Positions 1 through 10,033 are shown, counted from the first letter of the stretch. The stretch is 64,000 bases of DNA from Streptomyces filamentosus (GCF_014654895.1 NZ_BNBE01000001.1:2170001-2234000), one strand, 5' to 3'. Notes: a model not told the origin generated them from the sequence alone. Made by a program: numbers and translations.

Positions 1-531
1 GTCCCCGAAGGCGCTCTCCGCCTCCGCCGACGCCGCCCGCAACGCCCCTTCCAGATCGGCGAGTTCGCGGACGATCCGCATGCCGCGACCGCCGCCGCCC
101 GCCGCCGCCTTCACCAGCACGGGCAGGTCGGCCGCCGTGACGTCGCGCAGGGGCTCGATCCCCAGCAGCTCCTTGGCCCGGGTCTTCGACGCCATCGCCT
201 CGATGGCCTCCGGCGGCGGCCCGATCCAGCGCAGGCCCGCCTCCGTCACGGCCCGCGCGAAGGCGGCGTTCTCGGAGAGGAAGCCGTAGCCGGGGTGGAC
301 GGCGTCCGCGCCCGCCGCGAGCGCCGCCGCCACCACCAGGTCCCCGCGCAGGTACGTCTCCGAGGGCGACGCCCCCGGCAGCCGTACCGCCGTGTCCGCC
401 TCCCGCACGTGCAGGGCTCCGGCGTCGGCGTCGGAGAAGACGGCGACGGTCGCGATGCCCAGCTCGCGGCAGGTGCGGAAGACGCGGCAGGCGATCTCGC
501 CGCGGTTCGCGACCAGGACGGTCGAAATCAT
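1..531 (-). CDS. Acyl-CoA carboxylase biotin carboxylase subunit (N-terminal part)
   Basis: The visible N-terminal 177 residues belong to the biotin carboxylase half of a propionyl/methylcrotonyl/geranyl-type acyl-CoA carboxylase, which carboxylates biotin using ATP and bicarbonate. It begins MISTVLVANRGEIACRVFR, the typical biotin carboxylase opening, followed by HPGYGFLSENAAFA and a glycine-rich ATP-grasp loop (AAAGGGGRGMR). The remainder, including the biotinyl domain if fused, lies beyond the left edge. The ATG at 529-531 is 7 bp after the stop of the carboxyltransferase gene, so it is the last visible member of a four-gene minus-strand operon. Substrate is not decided by sequence; the AtuA-like neighbour suggests branched or acyclic-terpenoid acyl-CoA catabolism. 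Confidence 0.9.
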   Translation of the reverse strand, partial: MISTVLVANRGEIACRVFRTCRELGIATVAVFSDADAGALHVREADTAVRLPGASPSETYLRGDLVVAAALAAGADAVHPGYGFLSENAAFARAVTEAGLRWIGPPPEAIEAMASKTRAKELLGIEPLRDVTAADLPVLVKAAAGGGGRGMRIVRELADLEGALRAASAEAESAFGD

Positions 532-538
532 CAGGGCC

Positions 539-2139
539 TCACATTCGGAAGACGCCGAAGCCGCCGCGCGCGCCCTCGACCGGTGCCGTGTGGATCGCGG
601 ACAGGCACAGCCCGAGGACCGTGCGGGTGTCGCGGGGGTCGATGACCCCGTCGTCGTAGAGCAGGCCGGAGAGGAAGTGCGGCAGCGACTCGGACTCGAT
701 CTGCGCCTCGACCAGGGCCCGCAGCCCGGCGTCCGCCTCCTCGTCGTACGGCCGCCCCTTCGCCGCCGCCGACGCCCGCGCCACGATCGACAGGACGCCC
801 GCGAGCTGCTGCGGCCCCATGACGGCGGACTTGGCGCTGGGCCAGGCGAAGAGGAACCGGGGGTCGTACGCCCGCCCGCACATGCCGTAGTGCCCGGCGC
901 CGTAGCTCGCCCCCATGAGGACGGACAGGTGCGGGACCTTCGAGTTCGACACCGCGTTGATCATCATCGCGCCGTGCTTGATGATGCCGCCCTGCTCGTA
1001 CTCCTTGCCCACCATGTAGCCGGTGGTGTTGTGGAGGAACAGCAGCGGGATGTCCCGCTGGTTCGCCAGCTGGATGAACTGGGCGGCCTTCTGCGACTCG
1101 GCGGAGAACAGCACTCCCTGCGCGTTCGCGAGGATCCCCACCGGATAGCCGTGCAGCCGCGCCCAGCCGGTGGTGAGGCTGGGCCCGTACAGCGGCTTGA
1201 ACTCGTCGAAGTCGGAGCCGTCGACGATCCGAGCGATCACCTCGCGCGGGTCGAACGGCTTCTTGAGGTCGCCGGGCACGATCCCCAGCAGTTCCTCGGC
1301 GTCGTACTTCGGCGGCTCGACCGCCGACGGGTCCGGATCCGGGTGCGCCTTGCGGTGGTTGAGCCGGGCGACGATCCGGCGGGCCTGCCGGATCGCGTCG
1401 GCCTCGTCCACCGCGTAGTGGTCGGCGAGCCCGGACACCCGCGCGTGCATCGCCGCGCCGCCCAGCGACTCGTCGTCGCTCTCCTCGCCCGTCGCCATCT
1501 TCACCAGCGGCGGCCCGCCGAGGAAGACCTTCGACCGCTCCTCGATCATCACCGTGTGGTCGGACATGCCCGGCACGTACGCCCCGCCGGCCGTCGAGTT
1601 GCCGAAGACGACCGCGACCGTCGGGATGCCGGCGGCGGAGAGCCGGGTGAGGTCGCGGAAGAGCGCCCCGCCCGGGATGAAGATCTCCTTCTGCGAGGGC
1701 AGGTCGGCGCCGCCGGACTCGACCAGCGAGATCACCGGGAGCCGGTTGGCGTACGCGATCTCGTTGGCCCGCAGCGCCTTCTTCAGCGTCCACGGGTTGG
1801 AGGCGCCGCCGCGCACGGTCGGGTCGTTGGCCGTGACCAGGCACTCGACGCCCTCCACCACCCCGATGCCGGTGACGAGCGACGCCCCCACCTGGTAGGA
1901 GCTGCCCCAGCCGGCGAGCGGCGACAGCTCCAGGAACGGCGAGTCCGGGTCGAGCAGCAGCTCGATCCGCTCCCGGGCCAGCAGCTTGCCCCGCTCCCGG
2001 TGCCGGGCCGTGTACTTCTCGCCGCCGCCCGCGAGGGCCTTGGCGTGCTCCGCGTCGAGGGCGGCGAGCTTCTCCAGCATGGCGGCGCGGTGGTCCGCGT
2101 GGTCGGGCCCGGTGGGGTCGAGGGCGGAGGCGAGGACGG

Positions 2140-2143
<4 letters not shown>
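539..2143 (-). CDS. Acyl-CoA carboxylase carboxyltransferase (beta) subunit, MCC-like
   Basis: This 534-residue protein matches the usual length of methylcrotonyl-CoA carboxylase beta subunits, which transfer CO2 from carboxybiotin to an acyl-CoA. Crotonase-fold landmarks are clear: VTANDPTVRGGASNPWT and ESGGADLPSQKEIF in the N-terminal domain, GNSTAGGAYVPGMSDH for the oxyanion region, and FLHNTTGYMVGKEYEQGG plus GASYGAGHYGMCGRAYDP in the C-terminal domain. The start is GTG at 2141-2143, overlapping the TGA of the upstream AtuA-like gene by 4 nt (GTGA), so translation is probably coupled. Leucine catabolism (3-methylcrotonyl-CoA) or geranyl-CoA are both possible substrates. Confidence 0.93.
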
Positions 2144-3914
<1,771 letters not shown>

Positions 3915-3915
<1 letters not shown>

Positions 3916-4730
3916 CACGCCCCTCCCCCGGTCCCGGCGGGCCGCCCGGCCCCGGCGGGCCTTCCGGCCCCGACGGGTCCGGCGAAGGCCTGGGCGATGC
4001 GGAGCCAGTGCTCGGCGCCGGCGCCCTCGGCGCGGAGCGCGGTGTCGTCGCGGTGCACCCGCTGGGTGACGAGGAGGCAGAACTCGAGCGCGTCGCCGGT
4101 GACGCGCTGGGCGGCGTCCTCGGGGCCGTACGCCCACAACTCGCCCTCCGGCGATACGAGTTCCACCCGCACCGGCTCCCCCGGCGGCTGTTCGCCCCGC
4201 ACCAGGTAGGCGTAGTCGCGGGCCCGGTGCCCGATCCAGGCGACGTGCCGCAGCCGGGCGGTGGGCTTCCGTACGACTCCGAGGGCGTCGGCCACGTCCT
4301 GCCCGTGCGCCCAGGTCTCCATCAGCCGGGCGGTGGCCATCGCCGGCGCGCTCATCGGCGGCCCGTACCAGGGGAACCGCCCGCCGGCCGGCACCCCCCG
4401 CAGCGCCTCCTCCAGCCGCTCCCGCCCCTCCCGCCAGCGGGCCAGCAGCTCGCCGGGCGGCAGCGCGGCCCCCTCCTCGGCCCCGCCGTCCACGAACCGC
4501 TCGGGCGCGGCGAGCGCTTTCTCCACCTCCGCCGCGAAGCCGTCGCCGTCGGTGATCGCGAGCAGCGCGGCCCGGTCCGTCCAGGCGAGGTGGGCGATCT
4601 GGTGCGCCACGCTCCACCCCGGCGCGGGCGTCGCCCGCCTCCACTGCTCCTCGCTCAACTCGCTGACGATCGCGTCGAGTTCGCCGCCTTCGGCACGCAG
4701 GTCGACGAGGACGTCTGCGGGGTCGGACAC
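3915..4730 (-). CDS. TIGR03084 family protein (DinB/mycothiol-isomerase-like fold)
   Basis: This 271-residue protein fits the actinobacterial TIGR03084 family, which has a four-helix mycothiol-dependent maleylpyruvate isomerase-like N-terminal domain with metal-ligand histidines. Visible features are WSVAHQIAHLAWTDRAALL at about residues 38-56, METWAHGQDVADALG in the middle and a conserved C-terminal tail LEFCLLVTQRVHRDDTAL; the last 20 residues are a low-complexity Gly/Ala/Pro tail. The GTG at 4728-4730 is chosen because GGGGAG lies about 7 nt upstream; an ATG further up would start inside the palindromic operator. It is the first gene of the acyl-CoA carboxylase operon. A thiol-transferase or CoA-related role is only inferred. 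Confidence 0.85.
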
Positions 4731-4790
4731 GGTGCGCTCCCCTCGGGAGGACGGGCCTGAGGAGTGGGAGCATGGCAGCGATCCGGGAAA

Positions 4791-4815
4791 CAATCAAGCG
4801 TGCTTGCTTGGATTG
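4791..4815. promoter_or_regulatory. TetR-type palindromic operator upstream of the carboxylase operon
   Basis: Half-sites CAAGC (4795-4799) and GCTTG (4802-4806) are inverted around a 2-nt centre, with a further CTTG and outer CAATC/GATTG arms. AAGCNNGCTT cores of this kind are typical of TetR-family regulators of acyl-CoA catabolic genes. It lies 60 bp upstream of the GTG start of the first operon gene. The regulator gene is not in the window. It also abuts the 3' end of the divergent-side gene at 4831. Confidence 0.55.
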
Positions 4816-4830
4816 GGGCGGACGGGCCCG

Positions 4831-6135
4831 TCAGCAGTTGGGGAGGGCGACGTCCTCCAGGACGTCGAGGACGGAGGCGGGAAAGAGGTAGCCCACCGTG
4901 GAGTCGTCGGATGTCACGATCTGGAAGCCCGCCACGCCGCCCCGCTCCGAAAAGAAAGGGGCACCCGTGAGCGACCGGTCGAAGCCGCCCTCCACACGCA
5001 GGAGGCCGTTCGTGCGCCCTTTGAGATCCACCAGGCACGAGTAGGGCCCATGGGGGTTCCGCGTGCTCACGAGGAGGCGGGAGCCGATCGGGGGCTTCCG
5101 GTCGAGGCGCACCGGACTCGCGGGCGGCGGCACAGGGACCATGAGCTCCAGCACGAGCAGGCTGGCGCCACCTCTCTCCAGACCAGTCGCCTCGTAGACG
5201 TGCCGCACCGATGCCGCCACGGTCCGCTCGCCCACCGAGACGGTCCGGAACAAACCCATCGCATCCACCCGCACGTGCCGGGGGACCACCGCGACCACTG
5301 TCCGCTCGTCGACCAGCAGGCCGTTGAAGAACCCATCGGCCCCGTGGGTGACCTGCACGCTGAGCGCCGCAGCGGCCTCCTCGTCCATCGGCGCCGGACC
5401 CTGGTGGACGTTCACCACGTTGCCCTCGCCGCCGACCCGGAAGTTGTACGTACGGGAGGCGCCCCGCTCCACAGGCGCAGCCGACACCCCCTCGGCCTCC
5501 GCCACCTCCGTCCCACCCCCCTCCACGGACGCCGCCTCCGCCTCCGCCAGCCGCCGCTCCAGCCCCTCGCACCGCTCCTCCGCCAGGCGGTGCAGCTCGC
5601 GGACCCGGGCCAGCTCCTCCTCCAGGTCCCGGATCTCCGCGCGCAGGCGGGCGTACTCGCCGGAGTCGGCGGACGGCTCCGCGCGCAGCTCCCGCACCTG
5701 GAGCGCGAGGTCGCGGATGCGCCGCTCGCGGTCGTCCAGGGCCTCCTCAAGGCGCCGCGCGCTCCTGGCCGCGCGCTGCGCCTCGTCGTCGGCCTCCGCC
5801 AACTGCACTTCCAGGAGCCGGACCTTGTGGACGGGGCCCTTGGCCGCGTACAGGGCGGCCCGGTGCAGCGCGCGGAGCATCGCCACGGTCTCCTCCGTCG
5901 GGGCCTCGGCGCCCCGCGCCTCCGCCACGTCGCCCAGCAGGTTCCGGACGAAGTCCCAGTGCGGGACGCGCAGCCCGCTGAAGTAACGGGAGACGGCGCC
6001 GGAGTCGTACGACCTCCGGATCGCGTACCGGCGCATCGACAGCGGTGCGAGGCCCTCGAAGAGCTGCCGCAGCGCCGTGGCCAACTCCCGTGCCTCCGGA
6101 GGCACTTCCTGCCCGAACGGCTTCAGCCCGGTCAT
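4831..6135 (-). CDS. HTH / coiled-coil / degenerate trypsin-like domain protein
   Basis: I do not recognise a named family for this 434-residue protein. Residues 15-60 resemble the XRE-like helix-turn-helix found in many Streptomyces proteins (SMRRYAIRRSYDSGAVSRYFSG). Residues about 103-203 are heptad-rich Glu/Arg/Leu coiled coil. GEGNVVNVHQGP at 236-247 is a short glycine/asparagine linker. Residues about 262-425 look like a trypsin-like beta-barrel: FNGLLVDERTVVAVVPRHV aligns with the strand leading to the catalytic His (H287 retained), but the nucleophile motif reads SLTGAPFF, with Thr390 where GxSGxP has Ser, and no convincing catalytic Asp is visible. It is probably a pseudoprotease acting as a binding or signalling module. 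ATG 6133-6135 lacks a strong ribosome site. It diverges from the small membrane protein gene at 6275. Confidence 0.7.
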   Translation of the reverse strand: MTGLKPFGQEVPPEARELATALRQLFEGLAPLSMRRYAIRRSYDSGAVSRYFSGLRVPHWDFVRNLLGDVAEARGAEAPTEETVAMLRALHRAALYAAKGPVHKVRLLEVQLAEADDEAQRAARSARRLEEALDDRERRIRDLALQVRELRAEPSADSGEYARLRAEIRDLEEELARVRELHRLAEERCEGLERRLAEAEAASVEGGGTEVAEAEGVSAAPVERGASRTYNFRVGGEGNVVNVHQGPAPMDEEAAAALSVQVTHGADGFFNGLLVDERTVVAVVPRHVRVDAMGLFRTVSVGERTVAASVRHVYEATGLERGGASLLVLELMVPVPPPASPVRLDRKPPIGSRLLVSTRNPHGPYSCLVDLKGRTNGLLRVEGGFDRSLTGAPFFSERGGVAGFQIVTSDDSTVGYLFPASVLDVLEDVALPNC

Positions 6136-6274
6136 CCGCCCACCCCTCTCCCGGCGGGTGCTGCCGATGCCTCCGCAGCACCGCTGCACCTCCCGCAGCG
6201 CCCCGCTCCCCCGCGAGTCTGGCCCAGGAGACAGCCTCCGCACACCGGAACCGGACAACCGGACAGGAGCCACC

Positions 6275-6496
6275 ATGGCCACGCCCCGCACGCCCCGCGC
6301 CCTCGATCCCGTCGTCTTCCTCGCCGTGCTCGGCACGGCCGTCCTCCTGGTCCTGCGCGGGACCGATCCCGCGACCCTGACCACGGTCACGGTGGCCGTG
6401 TCGGGGCTGTACGCGGCCTGGCGGGGGCAGGCCGGACCGCCGCGGAAGGACGACACGGCCGGGACCGATGAGTTTCCGCCGGAGCAGCGGTCCTAG
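6275..6496 (+). CDS. Small predicted membrane protein, unknown
   Basis: This 73-residue protein has one long hydrophobic stretch (PVVFLAVLGTAVLLVLRG, residues about 11-28) and a second weaker one (TVTVAVSGLYAAW), ending in a charged hydrophilic tail, so one or two membrane segments are likely. ATG at 6275 has a good ribosome site (GGACAGGAGC) 6-8 nt upstream, which fixes the start over longer upstream options. It is divergent from the HTH/pseudoprotease gene, leaving a 139-bp shared promoter region, and precedes the reductase gene by 52 bp. No function can be assigned. Confidence 0.7.
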   Translation: MATPRTPRALDPVVFLAVLGTAVLLVLRGTDPATLTTVTVAVSGLYAAWRGQAGPPRKDDTAGTDEFPPEQRS

Positions 6497-6548
6497 ATCA
6501 TGAACGCGACACCGCGAACCGTTTCAGCAGAGGAACCGAGGAACCGAC

Positions 6549-7121
6549 ATGCGCACTCTCATCAGCTCCGCCTTCGTCTCCCTCGACGGTGTCGTCGAGG
6601 CCCCCGGAGGCGAGGAGGGCTACCGGAACGCCGGCTGGACCTTCAAGGACGTCGAGTTCCTGCCGGAGGCGTACGAGCTCAAGGGCCGCGAACAGCAGGA
6701 GGCGACGGCGATGCTCCTCGGCCGGGTCAGCTACGAGGCGTTCAGCCCCGTGTGGCCGGGCATGGCGGACTTCGCCGACTACAAGGAGATGCCGAAGTAC
6801 GTCGTCTCCACCACCCTCACCGACGACGGCCTCGTCTCCGACTGGGGGCCGACGACGATCCTGCGCACCCTGGACGAGGTCGCCGCCCTGAAGGAGACCG
6901 AGGGCGGCCCGATCATCGTGCACGGCAGCGCGTCCCTGAACCGCGCCCTCTCCGACGCCGGCCTGATCGACCGCTACCACCTGCTGGTCTTCCCGCTGCT
7001 CCTCGGCGCCGGCAAGCGCCTCTTCAGCACCACGGACAAGGACGCCCAGAAGCTGAAGGTCGTCGAGCACGAGACGTACGCGAACGGCGTCCAGAAGCAG
7101 GTCCTCGACGTCGTCCGCTAG
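6549..7121 (+). CDS. Dihydrofolate reductase family protein (RibD C-terminal domain)
   Basis: This 190-residue single-domain protein has the RibD-C/DHFR-like fold that usually binds NADPH. Diagnostic segments are SAFVSLDGVVEAP at the N-terminus, MLLGRVSYEAFSPVWP, YVVSTTLTDDGLVSDWG, GGPIIVHGSASLNRAL, and GLIDRYHLLVFPLLLGAGKRLF near the C-terminus. Proteins of this type are abundant in Streptomyces and their substrates are generally unknown; this is not the folate-pathway FolA or the bifunctional RibD. Start ATG 6549 follows a GAGGAA ribosome site. Confidence 0.92.
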   Translation: MRTLISSAFVSLDGVVEAPGGEEGYRNAGWTFKDVEFLPEAYELKGREQQEATAMLLGRVSYEAFSPVWPGMADFADYKEMPKYVVSTTLTDDGLVSDWGPTTILRTLDEVAALKETEGGPIIVHGSASLNRALSDAGLIDRYHLLVFPLLLGAGKRLFSTTDKDAQKLKVVEHETYANGVQKQVLDVVR

Positions 7122-7130
7122 GCCGCGTCC

Positions 7131-7310
7131 TCACCCCGCGCGGCGCGGGCGGGGGACCAGCTCGCCGCCACAGTTGGGGCAGGTCCCGGACATCTCCTCC
7201 GTACAGGGCACGCAGAAGGTGCACTCGTAGGAGCAGATCCGGGCGGGGCCGTCGGCCGGCAGGGCCGTCGTCTCGCAGCGTTCGCAGCGTTCGCGCATCT
7301 CAAGAGCCAT
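7131..7310 (-). CDS. DUF1272 domain-containing protein
   Basis: This 59-residue protein has the cysteine pattern of DUF1272: CERCE near the N-terminus, ICSYECTFCVPCTEEM in the middle and CPNCGGEL near the C-terminus, suggesting a small zinc-ribbon protein. Function is unknown. It converges with the reductase gene, with 9 bp between the two stops. ATG 7308-7310 is supported by the family N-terminus starting MxLEMRxRCERC. Confidence 0.88.
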   Translation of the reverse strand: MALEMRERCERCETTALPADGPARICSYECTFCVPCTEEMSGTCPNCGGELVPRPRRAG

Positions 7311-7534
7311 GGCTCCATGATCGACGGGGTCCGGGACCGCCGAAACAGGGCGTCGGCCAGAGATCGACAGGATCGGGCCGGGGCGGTGGGGGCGGGAGGG
7401 TGTCGTTCCGGCGGCCCGGCGGCGGCGGACGGATGACGGCCACCCCGGAATCCCGCCCCCGCGTTGCGTGCGGCCGCCGCCGCGACCCTGGGCAGTCACG
7501 CGGTCGGCGTACGGGCGGGGGCGGGGGAAACGGC

Positions 7535-7733
7535 ATGGCCTGGTGGGAGTACCTGATCGCGCCCCTCGGGCTGCTCCCGGGGGCTCCCCTCCTGTCCCGG
7601 TCCGCGCACGCCCGCGCCGACCGGCGACCCGGCCGCCCGGTTCGCCGGCCTGTCGTTCCTCCCGGGCGGGGCGCACTCCCTCGTCCACACCCTGGTCCGC
7701 GAGCGGCGGGCCCGGCCGGAGGCGTACGCGTGA
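7535..7733 (+). pseudogene. Frameshifted small membrane-protein gene
   Basis: An ATG at 7535 after a GGGGGA site opens MAWWEYLIAPLGLLPGAPLLSRSAHARA in one frame; around 7617-7620 the plausible reading continues in another frame as TGDPAARFAGLSFLPGG and on to a TGA at 7731-7733. Removing one G near 7619 joins the two into a coherent roughly 65-residue protein with a hydrophobic N-terminus. I infer a +1 frameshift (true mutation or sequencing error). No family recognised; the call depends on composition and reading-frame continuity only. Confidence 0.4.
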
Positions 7734-7736
7734 CGG

Positions 7737-7775
7737 CCGCCCGCCCCGCCGGGGGACGGCCGGCGGGGCGGGCGG
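7737..7775. terminator. Strong GC hairpin terminator
   Basis: A perfect 16-bp stem (7737-7752 with 7760-7775) encloses a 7-nt loop, immediately after the stop of the frameshifted small gene. It lacks a T-tract, as is common for Streptomyces terminators, and could also serve the minus-strand gene ending at 7866. Confidence 0.65.
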
Positions 7776-7865
7776 GGTTCGTCGTGCCGGACGGCTCGCC
7801 GGCACGGGTGAAGCGGGTTCGTTCCCTGCACAGTCGCCGGCTCGGTTCCTGGCTCCGTCACCGGG

Positions 7866-8537
7866 TCAGTTGCTGTGGGCGGTGATGTCGCCGTGGGAGG
7901 TGGTGGCGCGGATGGTGAGGCCCGCGCCCTTGCCCTCGGCGTTCTGGAGGGAGTTGGCGATGCGGCCGTAGGCGGTGCCGGCGTCGAGGACGGCGGAGGT
8001 GCCGCGGGCGGCGCCGACCGTGATGGAGCCGGACTGGGTGGCGAGGACGACCGTCCCTGCGGTGGCCTCGGCGACGCGCAGGTCGCCGCGGGCGGTGGCG
8101 AGTTCGGCCGAGCCGCCCAGGCGGCCGACGGAGATGTCGCCGTCCTGGAGCGTGAGGCGCGCGGTGGCGGCCTCGTCCAACTTGACGGGCCCCTGGGCGC
8201 TGTCGAAGGCGACGTCCCCGAGCCGGCCGACGCCCCGCAGCTCCCCGGCGGCGGTCTTCGCCACGACGGAGGACCCGGCGGGCAGCTGGACGGTGATCTC
8301 GACGACGCCCGAGGCACCGAAGAGCCGGTTCTCGCCCTCCGGGGCGGTGATCTCCAGGACCCCTCCGGCGAAGGAGACCGCGACCTCGCCGGCGGCCTTC
8401 ACGTCCCGGGACTTGGAGGCGTCGGCGGGGCGGACGTCGACGGTGGTGTCGGCCCGGTCGGCCGCGATCAGGCGGAGGTGGCCGGCGGGGACGGCGATGC
8501 GGGCGGCGATCGGGGCGGTGGTGGCGAAGGTCTGCAT
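7866..8537 (-). CDS. DUF4097 family beta-strand repeat protein
   Basis: This 223-residue protein is a DUF4097/putative adhesin-type right-handed beta-strand repeat protein: repeated short motifs such as GVVEITVQLPAGSSVVAKTAAGELRG, VKLDEAATARLTLQDGDISVG and GSITVGAARGTSAVLDAG form a regular beta ladder. There is no signal peptide, so a cytoplasmic location is expected. In Streptomyces such genes often follow a HicB-like small gene, which is absent here. ATG 8535-8537 follows a strong AGAGGAG ribosome site. The upstream region contains an HrdB-like promoter embedded in an AT-rich repeat region, suggesting tight regulation. Biological role unknown. Confidence 0.88.
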   Translation of the reverse strand: MQTFATTAPIAARIAVPAGHLRLIAADRADTTVDVRPADASKSRDVKAAGEVAVSFAGGVLEITAPEGENRLFGASGVVEITVQLPAGSSVVAKTAAGELRGVGRLGDVAFDSAQGPVKLDEAATARLTLQDGDISVGRLGGSAELATARGDLRVAEATAGTVVLATQSGSITVGAARGTSAVLDAGTAYGRIANSLQNAEGKGAGLTIRATTSHGDITAHSN

Positions 8538-8582
8538 GATGTCTGCTCCTCTGAAGCGGCGCCGGCGTTTCCGACACGGGAA

Positions 8583-8611
8583 AAGCTACGTTGCTTTCCA
8601 AGGTGCTGCAA
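8583..8611 (-). promoter_or_regulatory. Vegetative-type promoter of the DUF4097 gene
   Basis: On the minus strand TTGCAG (8606-8611) and TAGCTT (8583-8588) are separated by exactly 17 nt, a good -35/-10 arrangement for HrdB-type sigma factor, about 46 nt upstream of the ATG. The -35 element overlaps one of the GTTGC/GCAAC repeats, so a repressor binding these would occlude it. Confidence 0.55.
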
Positions 8612-8709
8612 CTACTTCGTTGCATCACGATGGCATTTATGCAGCTCAAGCAAGCAATTTCATTGCAATGGGCTCAGAATTGACGCAACGGCATATGCCG
8701 GAGCGTTGC
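8590..8709. repeat. AT-rich island with repeated GTTGC motifs and nested palindromes
   Basis: This stretch is visibly much poorer in GC than anything around it. GTTGC or its complement GCAAC occurs at 8590-8594, 8608-8612, 8619-8623, 8685-8689 and 8705-8709. In addition CATTGCAATG (8661-8670) is a perfect palindrome and CGGCATATGCCG (8689-8700) is another, flanked by the inverted pair GCAACG (8685-8690) and CGTTGC (8704-8709). No ORF with credible codon use crosses it. It looks like a multi-site operator region for the DUF4097 gene, or a remnant of foreign DNA. Confidence 0.6.
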
Positions 8710-8770
8710 AATAGGAAGAGAGTGAACGCTATGCCGGGGGCCCGGCGGGGCCCCGGCGGCGGAAACGCGT

Positions 8771-8804
8771 CGGCCGGCACCCGGAGTGATCCGGGTGCCG
8801 GCCG
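8771..8804. terminator. Hairpin terminator downstream of the EamA gene
   Basis: A perfect 14-bp stem (8771-8784 with 8791-8804; arm CGGCCGGCACCCGG) with a 6-nt loop lies 30 bp beyond the stop codon of the minus-strand transporter gene. Confidence 0.65.
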
Positions 8805-8833
8805 AGGAGAGGTCGCGGAAAGGAAGCCGGGGG

Positions 8834-9862
8834 CTACGGGGTGGGGGCGGCCGCCCTCTGGCTGCGCACCGCGCCGACGCTCGCGCCGATCACCAGGGCG
8901 ATGGCGAGGCCGTCCGTGAGGGACAGCGCCTGGTGCAGGACGAAGAAGCCCGCGCCCGCCGCGATGGCCGGTTCCAGGCTCATCAGGACGGCGAAGGTGG
9001 GGGCGGGCAGGCGGCGCAGGGCGAGGAGTTCGAGGGTGTACGGCAGCACCGACGAGAGCAGTGCGACGCCGAGGCCCAGCGCGATCGTCGACGGCACCAG
9101 CAGCGCGCCGCCCGCGTCGGCGATGCCCAGCGGCAGGCTGAGGACCGCGCCGAAGGCCATCGCGAGCGCCAGGCCGTCCGCCTGCGGGAAGCGGCGGCCC
9201 GTACGCGCGCTGAAGACGATGTACGCGGCCCACATGGCGCCCGCCGCGAGCGCGAAGCCCGCACCGAGCGGGTCCATCCGGTCGAAGTCCCCGCCGAGCA
9301 GGGCGACCCCGCCGAAGGCGAGGCCCGCCCAGAGGAGGCTGACGAGCCGGCGCGAGGCGATGACGGACAGGACCAGCGGCCCGAGCACCTCCAGGGTGAC
9401 GGCGGCGCCGAGCGGGATCCGGTCGATCGACTGGTAGAAGAGGACGTTCATGCCCGCCATGGCGGTGCCGAAGGCGACGACCGTCCCCCAGTCGGCCCGG
9501 CCGTACCCCCGCACCTTGGGCCGGCAGACCAGCAGCAGGACGAGCGCGGCGAGCACGAGCCGCAGCGTGACCACGCCGAGCGCGCCCGCCCGGGGCATCA
9601 GCAGCACGGCGACGGCCGACCCGAACTGGACGGAGAGCCCGCCGGCCACGACGAGCGCGACGGGACCGAGACGGCGGGCCCCCCGGGGGGCGGACGCTCG
9701 CGGAGCGGACGCCTGCGGGGGCGCGGCGGGGGCCGGGGCAGGGCCCGTACGCGCGTCCGCGCCCGCAGCCGCACCCGCACCCGTGCTCGCGACCGCGACC
9801 GCCGCCGCCGCCGGGGCCGATGCCACTCCCGCCGCTCCCGCCGCCTGGCTGTCCACGACCAC
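8834..9862 (-). CDS. EamA/DMT-family transporter
   Basis: This protein (342 residues from the chosen start) is a drug/metabolite transporter of the EamA group, probably exporting amino acids or small metabolites, as RhtA does. A long Ala/Gly/Pro-rich cytoplasmic leader of about 60 residues is followed by roughly ten hydrophobic helices in two EamA repeats; recognisable segments are GGLSVQFGSAVAVLLMPRAG, TVVAFGTAMAGMNVLFYQSIDRIPLG and LLSSVLPYTLELLALRRL. The GTG at 9860-9862 is preferred over an upstream GTG at 9907 because GGGGAGGA (9869-9876) sits 6 nt before it; several consecutive GTG codons make the exact start uncertain. Divergent from the LysR gene, which may regulate it. Confidence 0.85.
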   Translation of the reverse strand: MVVDSQAAGAAGVASAPAAAAVAVASTGAGAAAGADARTGPAPAPAAPPQASAPRASAPRGARRLGPVALVVAGGLSVQFGSAVAVLLMPRAGALGVVTLRLVLAALVLLLVCRPKVRGYGRADWGTVVAFGTAMAGMNVLFYQSIDRIPLGAAVTLEVLGPLVLSVIASRRLVSLLWAGLAFGGVALLGGDFDRMDPLGAGFALAAGAMWAAYIVFSARTGRRFPQADGLALAMAFGAVLSLPLGIADAGGALLVPSTIALGLGVALLSSVLPYTLELLALRRLPAPTFAVLMSLEPAIAAGAGFFVLHQALSLTDGLAIALVIGASVGAVRSQRAAAPTP

Positions 9863-10033
9863 CACCACTCCTCCCCGGCCCTTCCCCGGGCCGGACCGCA
9901 AGTTCACTCCACTAAACCCTCAGTCCAGAGTAGTGCACTGTTTCGCATCCTGACGAACGGATTCCGCTTCCACGCTACGGAGCCCCGCGCGGCAGCGGAA
10001 ATGCCGATCTTCCTGCGGTTATGCTCCACAGAC

